A stretch of DNA of 64,000 nt from Desulfoluna limicola (GCF_021654575.1 NZ_AP024488.1:2356001-2420000); one strand, 5' to 3'; numbered from the stretch's first letter, positions 17,550-26,586 are shown. Translations and numbers: made by a program. The notes: generated by a model from the sequence alone, not told the origin.

Positions 17550-18662
17550 TTAAAACACGTAGTTAAGGGCTCCGAACCCTTTGATTACATAGTCTTCGCT
17601 GACAATGGGGCTGTCGGTGACTCCATCATCCAGGAACTCCATGCTCGTGTTGACGATGATCATCCACTCTTTGGTGATCTCGACAAACATCCCGAGGCCA
17701 CCTTCGAAGCTCACGGTATCGCCGGGATCGTATGCGGGGCGCTCTGGGGTCGCGTTCTCGGTGGGCACGCCGTAATCGTGGTTTGAGAGAGAGGAGCTGA
17801 GCCAGTTCAGACCAATTTGGGGCGAGAACCTGAACACGCCGGCCTGAAAGGACTTGCTCATCCCGAGACGGGCTGCCCCGCCGCCGATCTCATCAAGGAC
17901 GTCGTGCTCGTATAGCGCTGAAATGTCCACACCGCCCGGGAGTTCGGCCTGGAGCGCCAACCCGGCCATAAAGGTGTCCTTTCGGTCCCCCATGCCTTCA
18001 AGGAAATCGCTCTCGTCTTCTTCGTAGACCCCCATCCGGTAATTGCCCGTTGCGGCAAGCCGCAGTTTCCCGCTCCCCACGAGGCCAAGCTTGATGTTGG
18101 GTCCGTAGACCTGCAGGCGGCTGCCGGTGTATGAAATCGCCGGGATCACCTGAGACACGCCGCCGTTGTAGTCTTTGTAGGGGCTGCTTCGCGCGATGAC
18201 CCCCACCCCGACCCCCAGTCGCCCGAGTTTTCCCATGGGCCGGTAGAGTGTCACATCAAAATGGCGTGTCTCTTCTTCCTCCAGCACAAAGGCCGCGCGA
18301 CTGTAGCTGGGCGGCCCTTTAGGCTCGTAGCGATTGGAAAACCCTAAGGGTTCTTTCGGAATGCCGATAAAGTTCTTATCAATCTTGCCGTTGTTGTTCT
18401 CATCGTAATAAACCAGCAAGGCGTACTCACCGGCAGGGATCTCTTCAATCAGATAAAGGTCGCGGCCATCCAGGGGATGTTTTACCAGCTTTACCGGATC
18501 CCTGAGGTCACCGAAGGCATTGGCAGAATCGAACAACACAAAAGCGACAATCCCCTCAGTCGGGGGATCGTCAAGACGGACCGTTAACTCCGCCGCGTTT
18601 CCAGCCAGGCTCCATCCCAGAAAGATGAGGCTCGACAACACAGCGAGAAGGGGTAATTTCAT
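17550..18662 (-). CDS. DUF2141 - MipA/OmpV outer-membrane fusion protein
   Basis: 370 residues. A signal peptide (1-23, ending GNAAE) is followed by a DUF2141-like domain (about 24-140: VRLDDPPTEGIVAFVLFD, YALLVYYDENNNGKID, IPKEPLGFSN). A MipA/OmpV-like beta-barrel then runs from about 145 (GVGVGVIARSSPYKDY) to the C-terminal FGALNYVF. The end on Phe is the usual outer-membrane assembly signal. The two domains are generally known as separate proteins. Here the first would sit in the periplasm. DENNNGKID resembles an EF-hand-like calcium loop and is shared by DUF2141 proteins. Function is unknown; OmpV relatives are outer-membrane scaffolds or pores. It is transcribed alone. Confidence 0.82.
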   Translation of the reverse strand: MKLPLLAVLSSLIFLGWSLAGNAAELTVRLDDPPTEGIVAFVLFDSANAFGDLRDPVKLVKHPLDGRDLYLIEEIPAGEYALLVYYDENNNGKIDKNFIGIPKEPLGFSNRYEPKGPPSYSRAAFVLEEEETRHFDVTLYRPMGKLGRLGVGVGVIARSSPYKDYNGGVSQVIPAISYTGSRLQVYGPNIKLGLVGSGKLRLAATGNYRMGVYEEDESDFLEGMGDRKDTFMAGLALQAELPGGVDISALYEHDVLDEIGGGAARLGMSKSFQAGVFRFSPQIGLNWLSSSLSNHDYGVPTENATPERPAYDPGDTVSFEGGLGMFVEITKEWMIIVNTSMEFLDDGVTDSPIVSEDYVIKGFGALNYVF

Positions 18663-18709
18663 TTGATTCCTTTGCAGAATACGAACTGTTCAGCGCAACT
18701 AAAAAGCGA

Positions 18710-18760
18710 GCCTCCGGCGGCAAGGTGAGGTCATCTTGAAACCCTATGGCGAATGCATGA
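18710..18760 (+). repeat. type I repeat, truncated
   Basis: GCCTCCGGCGGC plus a degraded first stem CAAGGTGAGGTCATCTTG. The later modules are not recognisable. Confidence 0.6.
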
Positions 18761-19024
18761 AGGTCACCGTGATGCAATCGCTTTTGAGGCATTCGCGTGA
18801 AGGGTAAGGTATCGCGATCGTTCTTGAGAAGAGATCTGCTTCATTTTTGCGTAACGGCAGCCCCTCAAGTGCGTCTTCCACGGCTATCCGGGTAGCCTTA
18901 CGGGTCAGGTAAGCCTTTATGATGCGTTTCATGGTTGTGTTGGTGGATCGAGTGACCGGGGATCCATGTTTGCAAGGTGACACCGGTTGAAGCTCCTTTT
19001 GACGCTTGACTTTCACCGGAATAA

Positions 19025-19166
19025 CTCCGGCGGCAAGGTGTGCTACCCTGAAAGCTGATTGCGGATGAATATATCGGGTTCACCCATCAAGGCCTGTTTG
19101 TCAAACTTTTCAAAAACTTGCCCCCAGGAAGGGCCACCGGAGGCAACGATAAACTGAATAATTACC
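19025..19166 (-). repeat. degraded type I plus type II unit
   Basis: CTCCGGCGGCAAGGTGTGCT at the left. Then GGCCTGTTTGTCAAACTTTT, GGGCCACCGGAGGCA and the outer flank AAACTGAATAATTACC, a variant of the inverted GTAACTATTCAGC end. Confidence 0.65.
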
Positions 19167-19183
19167 AATTGGCCAGAGGTCGT

Positions 19184-19696
19184 TCATTTTTGTCCTTTGA
19201 CAGAATTTGCCTGACCCTGAATTTCATGGCCACGGTTATTCGAATAATCCTGCCACCAGAGAATGATATCATCATTGGTCAGACGGGCCCTTCCCGAGTT
19301 CAAATCGGGCGGGTACTCACCCCGCCTGAACCCCTCTATGATAAAGGCCGCCTCTTGTCCCACCGTTGATGTGTTGCAGTCCATAAAGGAAGAGATGGTC
19401 CTGCAAACATTGGCACACGGTTCGTCTGAATCCAAGAGAGAGATCAACTCGGCCAGATGCTCTTCCTTCACCCAATCGCCAGTCACTCCATGGATGACGT
19501 AAGTCGGACAGGACTCATGCCTTTTGTCCTTTAAAAGGGATAGGAATCCCATGGGATTTGACGTTTGCCAGTCGAACCCATCACTGGAAATTCGGGGTTC
19601 ATGTTGAGTCGCCTGCCCGGCAATGCATGATGAGATGACGCCGAGCAACATGACGAGGACAGCAATGGATATTGATTTGATCATTCTTTTTTTCAT
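19184..19696 (-). CDS. hypothetical lipoprotein
   Basis: 170 residues from MKKRMIKSISIAVLVMLL. The start is chosen for the signal peptide and is not supported by a clear ribosome site. The hydrophobic stretch ends in the lipobox VISSC, so the protein is probably lipid-anchored. The mature part contains CPTYVIHGVTGDWVKEEH, an even distribution of Cys (five in all) and DIILWWQDYSNNRG near the end. I do not recognise the family. It lies 60 bp downstream of an acetyltransferase on the same strand. Confidence 0.6.
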   Translation of the reverse strand: MKKRMIKSISIAVLVMLLGVISSCIAGQATQHEPRISSDGFDWQTSNPMGFLSLLKDKRHESCPTYVIHGVTGDWVKEEHLAELISLLDSDEPCANVCRTISSFMDCNTSTVGQEAAFIIEGFRRGEYPPDLNSGRARLTNDDIILWWQDYSNNRGHEIQGQANSVKGQK

Positions 19697-19756
19697 GTGA
19701 TTTAGCAACGATACGTTCAGCATTGAAACCAACTATTGCGTAGGTAAAAGAGACAT

Positions 19757-20311
19757 TTACAGGATAGCTGCATACAGCTTAACCTCTTTCTTCCCCTGAG
19801 GCGGATTAACCATTTTGGTGTATCGAAAATTCAGTTTCTCCAGCAGGCAAATAGAGTTTGTATTATCCTCATTCACGATGGCAGCAATTCGTTTCATGCC
19901 CAAATTCTTTTTAGCATGAGACAACACCCCAGACGCAGCCTCAAGGGCATACCCTTTTGCCCAGAATTGTGGCAAAAAGGCATAGCCGATATCCACGTCT
20001 ACCAACCCCGGTCGTTGCAGTAGCCCACATATCCCTATTGGTTTTTCAGACTCCTTCAGCTCGACGCAATCCAAACCAAACCCATGTTTCTCATGACTTT
20101 GCATTGGGCCCCTTCTGATATAGGCTTTTGAATCATCCAGGGTCCTGATGTTTCGATCCCCAATATTCTCCAGAAAAGACGGTTCGTTAAGCAGCCTCAA
20201 AATAAACGGAGCATCATCAAAGGAGAGATGACGAACATACAATCTTTCCGTTTCCAGGACCACCACGGGCACATGCCTCATTTTACTGATTTGTAACGCA
20301 GCCCTCAACAT
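19757..20311 (-). CDS. GNAT-family N-acetyltransferase (RimJ/RimL type)
   Basis: 184 residues. The typical RimJ/RimL opening VLETERLYVRHLSFDDAPFI is followed by GICGLLQRPGLVDVDIGYAF, the acetyl-CoA loop QFWAKGYALEAASGVL, and KRIAAIVNEDNTNSICLLEKLNF. It would transfer an acetyl group from acetyl-CoA to an amino group of a protein or small molecule, but the acceptor is unknown. An internal Met at residue 11 is an alternative start. Neither start has a good ribosome site. Confidence 0.85.
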   Translation of the reverse strand: MLRAALQISKMRHVPVVVLETERLYVRHLSFDDAPFILRLLNEPSFLENIGDRNIRTLDDSKAYIRRGPMQSHEKHGFGLDCVELKESEKPIGICGLLQRPGLVDVDIGYAFLPQFWAKGYALEAASGVLSHAKKNLGMKRIAAIVNEDNTNSICLLEKLNFRYTKMVNPPQGKKEVKLYAAIL

Positions 20312-20593
20312 GCCAACGTTGCCTGCAACAGACTTGAAGATCTCTCATTTTCTTAAAAAAATGACCCGGAACGTGAATGTTTCTCCGATACCTTCTTCAG
20401 CAGATGTCATATGGAACCACCCGTTAAATACGATAAAAAGGAGGTGAGCCACAAGTAATATCAGCCACATAAAAAAATCATCGAGGCTTTCAGCTCTGAT
20501 TTCAGGTGCAAACCTGCATGGACGGAACAGTGGGGAGTGTTCAAAATTCTGTAATATGAGACAGCCTTACCACATAGAAATACGATTCCCTTG

Positions 20594-20695
20594 TTAAACA
20601 GCCCGTTTTTTATTCTGCTCGACAAACCGTTTCACAGTTTCCCAACCCGAGTTCTTTATGTGCAATTTCCTATTCAGGGTTGTTTTCTTTGTCAT
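20594..20695 (-). CDS. possible 33-residue small protein
   Basis: A short frame (MTKKTTLNRKLHIKNSGWET and 13 more residues), rich in Lys and Arg. Its ATG follows GGAGGCATCA, a near-ideal ribosome site, and overlaps by ATGA the stop of an upstream 78-codon frame (20692-20928, GTG start, no ribosome site). I do not recognise either. It may be a real basic peptide or the tail of a decayed gene. Confidence 0.3.
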   Translation of the reverse strand: MTKKTTLNRKLHIKNSGWETVKRFVEQNKKRAV

Positions 20696-21097
20696 TGATG
20701 CCTCCGAGTACCCCTGTCGTGAATGTGAAAATAGAGATACGTAACCGGCCCTACCCACTCCTTTTTGGTCGGTGTCACACACAAAACCTGGCAATTGTCA
20801 GCATTCACGCAGAATAAATCGAGAATAGAACGGCTTGCTCCCAAGACCTGAGAACCAACACCGGTATGCAGAGATGAACACAGCTTTGAATAGAGTGTAT
20901 TGCGGGGGGCGTTTTGAATGGTTGGCACGATGGGAGGTGTGGCGAGACTCTGGTGAAAACGTGTCGTTCTGATCAGACAAAAGGCCCCATGGACCGGCCT
21001 GTTGCTTTTCGGGGCACAGCTTGTCTGCCCCGATTCGACAGGATTTTCACTATCTTTTAAAAATCATACGAAAATAGTGAAGCAACAAAAACCGTTG

Positions 21098-21186
21098 TCC
21101 AGGGGCGCAGCTCGTCAGCGAATGTGATCACCCCGAGGAACGAGGGGAGGAGCATTCATACCCCGCTTTCAAGATGGCACACCTTG
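21098..21186 (-). repeat. type I repeat abutting a stop codon
   Basis: Second module CCCTCGTTCCTCGGG and first stem CAAGGTGTGCCATCTTG (one wobble pair). It ends at the stop codon of the glycyl radical enzyme, so the conserved GCCTCCGGCGGC end is missing. Confidence 0.75.
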
Positions 21187-24156
21187 TTACATTCCGAACT
21201 CTGCTCTTTCAATGAGCTCTCTCTGCATCTCCTTATTGAGATTCACAAAATAGGCGTTGTAACCGGAGATTCGGACGAGGAGGTTCTTGTAGTGTTCCGG
21301 ATTGGCCATGGCGTCTTTCAACACATTGGAGTCGACCATATTAAACTGAATCTGCATCCCGCCCTGTTCAAAGTAGCTTTTGACGTACGAGTACATGGTG
21401 TTGACGGTTTTTTCCCGGGAATCCTTGGCCGATGGGACGAGTTTGACGTTAAAGGCGATGTTGTTGTCCATATGATGGGGAGTCAGCCGAGCGACATCCC
21501 GCATGTTATCCAGAAAGTTTGGGGAAGCGGAGGGGTGGGGCGTGGCTCCCGGTGAAAAAGCCTGACCGGCAAGCCTGCCCGATGGAAGGGCCCCCGAAAG
21601 GGTGCCATAGGCAACATGTTGGGCTACGGACCAGAACCCCACGGTGTAATCGCCACCACGGTAATTTTTCGTGGATTTGTAACATGCGTGTATCAGAGAG
21701 GTCACCCGGTTTGCCATCTCCACCGCCTCGTCACTGCCGGAGCCAAATCGGGGCACCCTGTTTCGTACCATGGCATGGATAACGGGATCGTTTTGAAAGT
21801 TCGAATCAACCGCTTTTTTCAGCTCATTAAAGGTGATCTTTTTTTCATCAAACACGAGTTTCTTGATCACCATGAGCGAATCCACCACATCGGAAAGCCC
21901 GATGTTAAAGCTGCCCGAAGTGTTGTAGATAGCGCCGCCTTTGGTGACATCTTTCGCATTCTGAACAGCGCCTTCAATGGTAGTACTCAGAAGCGGTGTC
22001 GGGCGCAGGTACGCATATGCCTCCGCCGACATGTTATTCAGCTGGGTGGTATGGCCTATGATGAATTTCTGCTGGGCGGCAAAGGCATCAAAAAATTCGT
22101 CAAACGTTCTGAAGTCACCCTGTTCCACGCGCCCGGTCTTCGGGCCGAGGTGCCAGTTCATCAGGGGGTGGTAGCCGTTGTTCAATGCCATCTCAAGCCC
22201 TGCCACCATATTGACCGATGTCGCCCCGGTATGGCTCATGTGCTTGCCGGAGAGGGTAATCTCAACACATCCGGTGGATGCCCAGTCCCGCAAATCTTCC
22301 ATGCTGTCGGAGTTTTGGCTGAAGGCCTCAATCACTGCATCATCATTGTGCATGGAGGGGGTTGCCACCGTGATGAAGTTTACTTCACACAGGCGTTTAA
22401 GGTAGGTGTCGCTGTTCACCCCCAACTTGAATCGCGCGTTCATGTTGGGGTCATTCAAAGAGAGCATCTCCGTGACCTTCAAGAAGATATAAGTCATGTC
22501 ATTTACGGCATCTTTGCCATCGGGGGTGACCCCGCCCACAGTGATGGCTGTCTCCGATTGGCTTCCGCCGAACAGGTAGTTTGAGACATCAGGGACAAGG
22601 GCATGGTGTTCCGCATTGCGCAGGAAGTAGCTGGCTATCAGCTCAATGACATGTTCAATCGTGTCTGTTTTCTCCTGATCGGTGGAACATGATGCCATCT
22701 CTTTTTCAAAAAAAGGCTGAAACAACTGATCCAGCCTTCCCGGAGAAAGAGAGACGTTGGTATTCTCCATGAGAAGTCCAACCCAGGAAATCCACGCGGC
22801 ATTGACGGCCTCGTCTAAGCTTCTGGACGGGTTGGCGGGGACATGGCGGCATATTCGGGAAAGTTCGCTCAATTCCGCTTTCCGTTTCGGGTCCCTCTCA
22901 TTTGCCGCCAGCCTTCCGGCCTCTTCGGCAAGATTGGCTGCATAAGCATTTAGCCCTTCCAGGCAAAGGATCATGGAGTTCAGGGTGTTTAACTTGTCTG
23001 TCTCCCCCTCTCCCAACGCCTTTATTTCTTTCCGGATCTCGTCAATCATGGAATGGGTGCCATCATTGACAAAGCGTGGAAGGCCGGGAACCGTATGGGA
23101 GATGCTTACGAGCTTAAAATTAAACGATGCGACAAAGCGTTCGTCTATCTTCTGGCAAAAGGGGTAGTCGTGATGGTCATGAATCCATGACCTGGTTGTT
23201 CGTTTGGCCCAGTACGGGAATATATCGTGAAGATCCTCAACAGCCCTTTTTGAAATCGTGTACGGCGTGAGCACCCGTTTATCGATGGACCCAAGTTCCC
23301 CCCAAATCACGGTTCCCGTGGTATCAGGATAAATCAGAACGCCCACCTCCTCCGGACAGGTCGTTCCGGCAACAAGGCTGTCCGGCCGGACTATGGGCTT
23401 TTTGTTCTCCATCAGGTATTTAAAGGCATGTGCCTGACGCAATTCAGGACACCAGGGGTTACCACCCGCATCTTTTTCAAAGCCGTTTGTGCGATACCAC
23501 TTTGTCAGAAGCACAGGCCTTTCCGGTGAAATTTCAGGTGTGGTGGCGAGATGCTTTTCATGAAGCGCCTTAATCCGAGGGAAGGAATCGATGCTGTAGC
23601 CAGACAGATAAGGGTCATTGAGGAAGCTGACTCCGGGATCTCTCTTATCGGCCTTCAACCTGATATTCTTTCTTTTGGCGTGTTCCTTTGCAAACGCCGG
23701 ATTGTTTATTCCATATTCTTCTTTTCTGGATTTGATGTCCAGCTGATGGGCTTTGTCGAGCATTTTTTGATGACGTTTGCCCATCAGCAGTGAAACAAAG
23801 AAGTTAAAAGCCCCCAGATAGGCCATATTCCCATCCAGGATCACCTTATTCTTCAAGATCACATTCACCATTTCATTGGGTGTTAATGTGGCTGTTTCCT
23901 TTAACACGTCATCATTGATAAATCGCATCGTGGCATCCGCATTGCCCGGTATCTCTTTCAACACGTTGACGCGTCCCTTGTCAAAACAGACAGCCTGCTC
24001 CACGGTGCCCGTTTCAGTTTTAAAGCCGATGGTAAAGTTGGTCCATCCATCTGTACTCTTGAGGTATTTTCTCAGTGACGGTCTCAGATTAAACTGCGAA
24101 GCCATTAGACGTAATGTCCAATGAGTCAGGGTATTCATGTATGTTTTCCGGACCAT
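21187..24156 (-). CDS. glycyl radical enzyme with N-terminal SCP2-like domain
   Basis: 989 residues from MVRKTYMNTL, with CAGGAGGGTACA before the ATG. Residues about 20-140 look like an SCP2 sterol-carrier domain: WTNFTIGFKTETGTVEQ, then GNADATMRFINDDVL and KNKVILDGNMAYL. From about 170 the chain is a pyruvate-formate-lyase-family enzyme. It has the catalytic Cys630 in STGCVEITLSG and the radical Gly965 in VRISGYNAYFVNLN, 24 residues from the end. The GCVE form belongs to the dehydratase/lyase branch rather than to pyruvate formate-lyase, which has paired Cys. The residue after GCVE is Ile where those enzymes usually have Pro. The reaction is unknown; the added lipid-binding-type domain hints at a hydrophobic substrate. 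No radical-SAM activating enzyme lies in the window. Confidence 0.88.
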   Translation of the reverse strand: MVRKTYMNTLTHWTLRLMASQFNLRPSLRKYLKSTDGWTNFTIGFKTETGTVEQAVCFDKGRVNVLKEIPGNADATMRFINDDVLKETATLTPNEMVNVILKNKVILDGNMAYLGAFNFFVSLLMGKRHQKMLDKAHQLDIKSRKEEYGINNPAFAKEHAKRKNIRLKADKRDPGVSFLNDPYLSGYSIDSFPRIKALHEKHLATTPEISPERPVLLTKWYRTNGFEKDAGGNPWCPELRQAHAFKYLMENKKPIVRPDSLVAGTTCPEEVGVLIYPDTTGTVIWGELGSIDKRVLTPYTISKRAVEDLHDIFPYWAKRTTRSWIHDHHDYPFCQKIDERFVASFNFKLVSISHTVPGLPRFVNDGTHSMIDEIRKEIKALGEGETDKLNTLNSMILCLEGLNAYAANLAEEAGRLAANERDPKRKAELSELSRICRHVPANPSRSLDEAVNAAWISWVGLLMENTNVSLSPGRLDQLFQPFFEKEMASCSTDQEKTDTIEHVIELIASYFLRNAEHHALVPDVSNYLFGGSQSETAITVGGVTPDGKDAVNDMTYIFLKVTEMLSLNDPNMNARFKLGVNSDTYLKRLCEVNFITVATPSMHNDDAVIEAFSQNSDSMEDLRDWASTGCVEITLSGKHMSHTGATSVNMVAGLEMALNNGYHPLMNWHLGPKTGRVEQGDFRTFDEFFDAFAAQQKFIIGHTTQLNNMSAEAYAYLRPTPLLSTTIEGAVQNAKDVTKGGAIYNTSGSFNIGLSDVVDSLMVIKKLVFDEKKITFNELKKAVDSNFQNDPVIHAMVRNRVPRFGSGSDEAVEMANRVTSLIHACYKSTKNYRGGDYTVGFWSVAQHVAYGTLSGALPSGRLAGQAFSPGATPHPSASPNFLDNMRDVARLTPHHMDNNIAFNVKLVPSAKDSREKTVNTMYSYVKSYFEQGGMQIQFNMVDSNVLKDAMANPEHYKNLLVRISGYNAYFVNLNKEMQRELIERAEFGM

Positions 24157-24664
24157 TGTACCCTCCTGTTCGAGTGTATTGACCAAACTGAAAACGAGTT
24201 ACCTTACGCGCTGTACACATTGCGGACGGCTTATGAAAAAGCCCCCCTGGAAACCACACGGTGGGGTAAAAACGGATTATGGCTCGTAACATGGGTGCAG
24301 AGACATCTAACGTTCATTGGCTACCGGAAAGGCTCTTTGCCATGCTCAAATTGTAAGGGACATAGGATAATTAAAGAGACAACACGCCAGGGCCCGGCGT
24401 AAGCACCTCCCCAAGACAAGACAAGGCACGCAACAAATGAACAGCCGTTAATTTAACAGTTGTTCAGACTATAAGTCAATAGAGAAATTAGGTATTCCGA
24501 TGTCCTCTCACGCCTTGGCGAAACGAGGCCATTGACGAGGAACAGCAAAAAAGCATGGGTTCGGGATTCTTGGGGCTTGATTATGGAATCACACTGCTCC
24601 GCCAGGTAGGATTGCAGCAATTCGTAGCTGTAAACTGAGGTATAGGGAGCATCCCCTAAACGCT

Positions 24665-24797
24665 GGGACTCAGGCATCTCACGCACTTGTGACGCTGGGC
24701 GAGTGACGTCACCCATCGCGCGAATACGAATGCGGAGGCGAGGTGCCTGAATAACGTCACCCGATGCGCATTCACAACCAGCTTTCAAGGTCGCTCA
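24665..24797 (-). repeat. type I repeat, degraded
   Basis: Retains GCGCATTCACAACCAGCTTT and CAAGGTCGCTCAC next to a duplicated GACGTCACCC segment. Similar in layout to the diverged copies at 17421 and 30072. Confidence 0.55.
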
Positions 24798-24907
24798 CAC
24801 ATGCACCATGAGCACACAACCCTTCATAACGTATCGTTTGAATATTTCGTAAAGCAACACAGCGGAGTTCACGGGTCCAGCGCCGGGAACACAGGCGTGG
24901 GCTATGC

Positions 24908-25008
24908 CCAAGGGCGAAGCCCGGCAGCGAATGTGAAAGGCCTGAGGAACGAAGGCTTGAAACATTCGCCATCAGCTTTCGAGGTGGTTCACCTCGCCGC
25001 CGGAGGCA
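24908..25008 (-). repeat. type I repeat, full three-hairpin form
   Basis: Third hairpin GGGCTTCGCCC, second module CTTCGTTCCTCAGG, first stem CGAGGTGAACCACCTCG. The second base pair is G-C here instead of the usual A-T. Confidence 0.85.
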
Positions 25009-25017
25009 TGCTTTTCC

Positions 25018-25755
25018 TTATTTCAAATCCCTTGAAAATTTCCCTGTTTCAAGAAACAGCAGGGTCTCTCGAATGGTGATCTCTTTATTCATGATCAGGG
25101 GGTGGGTGGCGGGGACGGTGCGGAAGTCGGCCATGCCGTCAACGCGGGCCTTGGAGACGGCCACTTTGCCGTCGTCTGGGCCGGAGATCAGGGCAGAGAG
25201 GATGAAATTGATGGTGCGGGTGCCGGTGAGAACCCCGAGGTCAAAGGTGACGGGCCCAAGAGCACGGGGGATCTGGTCGGGGCCGGTGCCGAGCTGGTTC
25301 CCGGCGGGGCCATTGATGGCCCGGAAGAGCCAAAGGTCGCCCAACTTGTCCACCACCTCGCTCCCCTGGTTTGGGGGGCTGAGCATAACGGCCCGGTATG
25401 GCGCCTCAATGAGGTCCTCTTCCACCATGTACCGCAGAAGAATGCCTCCCATGGAGTGGGTGACAAAGGCGACAGGGTGCCCGGTTTTAATGGCAAAGGC
25501 GTTGATCTTCGGTGCCAGGTAATCCCGACTGAGGGACTCCACCGGGTGCTTGGTAGAGGGATAGTCGATATTCAGGGTCTGGTACCCGGCATCTTGCAGT
25601 GCCTTTTCCATCTTCTCCAGGGAGGCCGCAGAACGAGCCAGGCCGTGGAGAAGCACCACGCCCCGGGGCTGATCCGCATCTGTTTCCCCACAGACACATG
25701 AAGGTACTGACAGAGCAATCAAAACGGTCAGCAATAGAGAAACACCGAACTTCAT
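25018..25755 (-). CDS. exported alpha/beta hydrolase, lipase-like
   Basis: 245 residues from MKFGVSLLLTVLIALSVPSC, with GGAGAGCG ahead. The signal peptide ends SVPSC, so lipidation is possible. The hydrolase core shows VVLLHGLARSAASL (oxyanion strand), the nucleophile elbow VTHSMGGILLRYM, and a late ATHPLIMN that supplies the catalytic His. The fold matches LipA/PGAP1-like triacylglycerol lipases. Its start codon overlaps the stop of the preceding gene (ATGA), so the two are translationally coupled. Confidence 0.88.
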   Translation of the reverse strand: MKFGVSLLLTVLIALSVPSCVCGETDADQPRGVVLLHGLARSAASLEKMEKALQDAGYQTLNIDYPSTKHPVESLSRDYLAPKINAFAIKTGHPVAFVTHSMGGILLRYMVEEDLIEAPYRAVMLSPPNQGSEVVDKLGDLWLFRAINGPAGNQLGTGPDQIPRALGPVTFDLGVLTGTRTINFILSALISGPDDGKVAVSKARVDGMADFRTVPATHPLIMNKEITIRETLLFLETGKFSRDLK

Positions 25756-26540
25756 CGCACGCTCTCCGGGCATTGGGCCAATACGCCCTCCTCCACCACG
25801 CAGCAGGTCTCCGACGGGGAGGCCCCCATCAGCACCCCAATGGTGCTTCCTCGAACGATGCCCTTCCAACTCTCGTCAACCACCACCACGGAAGCACCTT
25901 TCACCGCCCTGCCCTCTTCGGTGATGCAGGTGAAAGCAACCTGCATCCGTGTTGCGGTAAAGGGGACGCAGAAGGCCGGCGCCAGGGAATCCACCGCCCC
26001 GGAAAGGAGGCGGCCCCGTCGGTAGAGCTGCCACTTGGTGAGTGCGCCATGGAAGGCAAACATGAGAAACGGCAGGCCAACAAGAAAAAAGGTACCGTCA
26101 ATGATGACAATGGCCCACCAGGGAAAGGTGACCGGGGGAAAGTCGGGAAGGATGGAGTCGCCGTCAAGGACAAGGGCTGTCACCGTCTGACCGGCGCTGA
26201 GGCGATAGGCGGCCTCCGCCATGGTCTGGATGGTATCGGTGACAGGGGGAGCTCCTGCGTCATAGCGGTAAACAACCCGCACGGGATTCCGGTTGTTCAC
26301 GGTAATATTGGTCACCAGCTCGGTGCTCACCACTTCGGCGTTTACCGGGGTCCCCTTGGCCAGGATGGCATTAAAATCGGGGCCTTTCCCATCCATGGTG
26401 CTCATGAGCCAACTGATCAGGGCCATAACGCCGATGGGGAAAAGAGCCACCATGATGCCGATGGACAGGGCCCGAGGCCTGTCCAGAAGAAACCGGAGAA
26501 AGAATCCGGCGGGTACATACCGATGAATCGCATCTCTCAT
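25752..26540 (-). CDS. DUF3592-like membrane protein
   Basis: 262 residues from MRDAIHRYVP, chosen because the longer frame reads through a terminator. Two hydrophobic segments (about 22-45 and 140-165) enclose an extracytoplasmic domain with GTPVNAEVVSTELV and VRVVYRYDAG, the layout of DUF3592 proteins. A C-terminal cytoplasmic part of about 95 residues contains the repeated-looking SVVVVDESWKGIVRGSTIGVL. The function is unknown. It is coupled by a four-base overlap to the lipase-like gene, which suggests a joint envelope role. Confidence 0.75.
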   Translation of the reverse strand: MRDAIHRYVPAGFFLRFLLDRPRALSIGIMVALFPIGVMALISWLMSTMDGKGPDFNAILAKGTPVNAEVVSTELVTNITVNNRNPVRVVYRYDAGAPPVTDTIQTMAEAAYRLSAGQTVTALVLDGDSILPDFPPVTFPWWAIVIIDGTFFLVGLPFLMFAFHGALTKWQLYRRGRLLSGAVDSLAPAFCVPFTATRMQVAFTCITEEGRAVKGASVVVVDESWKGIVRGSTIGVLMGASPSETCCVVEEGVLAQCPESVR

Positions 26541-26555
26541 TACCGCCCCCGTTAC

Positions 26556-26584
26556 AAAAAAGGCCCGCAGAGCGGGCCTTTTTT
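26556..26584 (-). terminator. rho-independent terminator
   Basis: AAAAAAGGCCCGC, a four-base loop, then GCGGGCCTTTTTT: a 13-bp stem with A and U tails that works in both directions. It closes the DUF1846 transcript three bases after its stop. Confidence 0.9.
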
Positions 26585-26586
26585 CC

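Larger units (their letters stand above)
18663..19183. other. intergenic with degraded repeats
   Basis: A truncated type I repeat (18710), a degraded one at 19025 and a type II unit at 19091. The 90-codon frame crossing it lacks a ribosome site and I do not regard it as a gene. Confidence 0.5.
20312..21186. other. long intergenic region
   Basis: Apart from the 33-residue frame and the type I repeat at its right end I see no gene. A perfect GGAGGTGAG stands at about 20440 on the plus strand but has no frame behind it. Confidence 0.45.
24157..25017. other. long intergenic region with type I repeats
   Basis: A degraded type I copy (24665-24797) and a full one (24908-25008). A 111-codon minus frame at 24453-24788 runs into the repeat and lacks a ribosome site. 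I see no gene. Confidence 0.5.

Noticed and set aside
18744..19016. 90-codon minus frame (contains TRKATRIAVEDALEG)
   Set aside because: No ribosome site at any start, no family resemblance, and it lies between degraded repeats.
21616..22584. 322-codon plus-strand frame
   Set aside because: Antisense to the glycyl radical enzyme; no ribosome site and a His/Gly-rich composition typical of shadows.
24453..24788. 111-codon minus frame
   Set aside because: The first third is translated repeat sequence and no ribosome site is present.
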